The notes below the pieces were generated by a model. That model did no database searches. It saw only the letters and a list, made by a program, of their open reading frames with translations, and was not told where the DNA came from. 64,000 nucleotides of DNA from contig JALIGW010000001.1 of the NCBI GenBank assembly GCA_023053685.1, forward strand, positions 154,186,466 to 154,250,465, written 5' to 3'. Below are positions 61,979 through 64,000 of this stretch, one piece after another. Each line of letters starts with the position of its first letter. The stretch's first letter is position 1. Both the position numbers and the translations under genes were made by a program. The stretch is from Diadophis punctatus similis. Lineage: Eukaryota > Chordata > Lepidosauria > Squamata > Dipsadidae.

Positions 61979-62858
61979 GATGAAAATTCAGGCTATCCAT
62001 AAAAGAGCTGTACAGGCTACATTCCTGAGGTACAACAACTGGTTTGGGTTTCATTTCAAATAATTCCAGTTTGAGTGTGTGTAGGAAAGTTGACCAATCT
62101 CAGTCTTGGAGTCTACCACGTTAATTCTGAGTGGCCAGTTCAAGTGGTCAGCGAGAGTGCAGTGTCTCTTTATCCCTTTCCTCACTGGGAAAAAGTCTGT
62201 CTGCAAGCAGACATTTTCTCAGGCCGAGCAATCCAAATTGTCTGTCTCAGATCATTTTACTGCAACTTTCATTCCATTTCAGGAAGTAGCTGGCCTATGC
62301 AGAAGTGTTCCTACCTTAATATAATATGACAATTCTTTTTTTTTGGATGAAGTAGCTATTCCAGCTATCCTTGATGGTGCTCTTAAAGGAAATGTACAGT
62401 ACACTTTTCAATGAGATTCTCTGAATGCCTTCAGACATTTGATTGCATAATCTGATACGGCTCATTGCAATTCAGGATTCCAATACAGTAATCCTTAGGT
62501 AGTGGGATGAGGTTTTATGTCAGGGAAGAGATAGAGATAATAACTATTTTACTTTTCTGAACAATATTCATTCAATTTGTGTCCCTACTGGAAACCATAT
62601 TTGCCAGTAGCAACACTCCAGGGGTAAAAAATGCATAATGTTGAAATTATAGTTAAGGAGAAGAGAAGAAGTGGGAAAGAGTGAAGAAAGTAATGTCATT
62701 TGGAAATAATTGAAATTGACTTTAAAGTCCAAAGTTGTCCTTATTATGACACAATGGGCCCAGTGCCTTGCCATTTAGTGCTATTGTTCAAGGATAAGAC
62801 ATCGGTTGCTAAAGAATAAGGCAGCTTTCACATATGATTGTTTAGTAGTGATATAATT

Positions 62859-63169
62859 CAGCGGTGAAATCCTCCCTGTTCGCCTGGCCCAGTCCTTCGG
62901 CGTATAGCCGATGGAACTGGCGGTGGTCGCGGCGCGGAGCTTCTCCCGCCCGCTTTTCCGGCCCGGCTGAACGCCGCCATTCGGGTTATTTTTCCATCTG
63001 AGCATGCGCGCGCATGCACAGAGGGAAAAATAACCCAAATGATTGTGTTCAGCCGGGCCGGGAAAACCGGGAAAGCGGGCGGGAGAAGCTCCGTGCCGCG
63101 ACCGCCGCCAGTTCCATCGGCTATACGCCGAAGGACTGGCCCGGGTGAACCGGGAGGATTTCACCCCTG
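62859..63169. mobile_element. 311-bp near-perfect palindromic hAT-like MITE
   Basis: Ends CAGCGGTGAAATCCTCCC and GGGAGGATTTCACCCCTG, perfect duplication ATATAATT at 62851-62858 and 63170-63177. The two halves are inverse copies over about 145-150 bp each with few mismatches (shared ccagtccttcggcgtatagc, ggagcttctcccgcccgctt). The centre lies near gcatgcgcgcgcatgc at 63003. GC-rich in an AT-rich setting. Confidence 0.94.
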
Positions 63170-63689
63170 ATATAATTGCTAAATAATTTACAAGTAGGAA
63201 CTAACTTGAAGTGGTTGAAAGCAAGTGGTTGAAAGCAATAGGACTGGACACAAGGAAATCAAGTTTTAAAGAACAGCTGCCCCACTAACAAAGTTTCAAC
63301 ACCTAGCAATATCTTTAAACAGAGTGAGAGACCGGTGTGTGTCTACATAGTTTAGAATATAAATCTCATCATTGGCTAAGCTGTCTGCATTTGCTGGAAT
63401 TATAGAGTTCAGCAATGTCTAGGAGACTATAGATTCCCACCACACAATAAACAATAAAAGATGACAAAAGCTTCACTTAGACCAGATAGGAAAGAAGTCC
63501 AGAAATGTTCAGTAAATTTTGGAACAAGTTATATCCAGAGTAGTAAATTCAAAGTCAACATTTTATAGTGATTTAGCTAGTCTGCTCCATTAGATGAGTT
63601 TTATGTTAGCTTCCCTGGTAACTACGGTAGCAGGAAAAATTAAAAAGTGTACCACTTTGATTGTCTGAGATATCATTACTTTTCATTTG

Positions 63690-63880
63690 TTACATTTATA
63701 ACCTACCCTTCATCCATGGACTCAAGTGAATTTACCTGAGGATAATCCTCCATTTCATCCATGCCACAAAAGTCTTATGAGGTAGTTTGGGCTGCCTCAG
63801 CGAACCCAGTGAATTTTTATGGTGAAGAGTGGACTTGAATTGGGTGTCCCGACTTCTACTCCCACATTTCATGCTGTTTT
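63690..63880 (-). mobile_element. old tRNA-SINE fragment, antisense
   Basis: tttataacctacccttcatc, cacaaaagtcttatgaggta and gaattgggtgtcccgacttc follow the layout of a common reptile SINE, but are much diverged. Confidence 0.4.
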
Positions 63881-64000
63881 TCTTATCTTGGAAAGTCCCA
63901 GATGTCTACAGAAGGACTGAGGAGGTACTTCAAGTAGCATCCAAGCCACTTCATATTTATGAAATTTCTGAGCCATGTCTCATTTGTATTTGTTGTGTAT

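Overview
This is vertebrate, almost certainly snake, intronic DNA. The squamate assignment rests on the repeats: many tRNA-derived SINEs of the Sauria type, CR1- and L2-like LINE tails, 5S-derived SINE fragments, and a dense set of small hAT-type DNA elements. Very long microsatellites grow out of LINE 3' tails, and there is a GATA/GACA array of the Bkm kind first described in snakes.

Only one protein-coding exon could be supported. It lies on the + strand at 45127-45248 and encodes a macrodomain segment containing YVIHTVGP. It is recognised as an internal exon of MACROD2, a mono-ADP-ribosyl hydrolase. Everything to its left (1-45126) and right (45249-64000) is therefore read as parts of two very large MACROD2 introns. 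No other gene, tRNA, intact LINE ORF or CRISPR array is visible.

Layout. 1-5 kb: Sauria SINEs, an LTR-like repeat split by a hAT element, a 410-bp hAT element, and GAAGG and AT arrays. 6-11 kb: a GATA array, then an L2-like LINE broken by a CR1 LINE and an LTR-like element, a SINE with a CR1-like tail, and a second L2-like copy. 12-20 kb: hAT elements (one nested in another), a MITE, and TTTA and CTACT arrays. 20-25 kb: a terminal-inverted-repeat transposon with internal tandem repeats, a second split LINE, and a 1.65-kb inverted repeat made by two head-to-head copies of the same transposon. 26-32 kb: a tight 44-nt hairpin, a 5S-like fragment, a hAT element, and a GC-rich composite repeat with a fold-back. 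33-45 kb: a second 410-bp hAT copy, an inverted SINE pair, LINE fragments and more hAT elements, then the exon. 45-64 kb: SINEs, LTR-like repeats, hAT elements, a compound TTG/TTC/TTA array, the GATA/GACA array, and a near-perfect palindromic hAT element at 62.9 kb.

The strongest structural signals are ten short elements with 8-bp target duplications that match perfectly (nine of the ten have T at position 2, as hAT transposases prefer), several nested insertions that give relative ages, and three large fold-back structures inside a transcribed intron. I found no new gene system. Superfamily names are inferred from termini and duplications read by eye; no database search was run.
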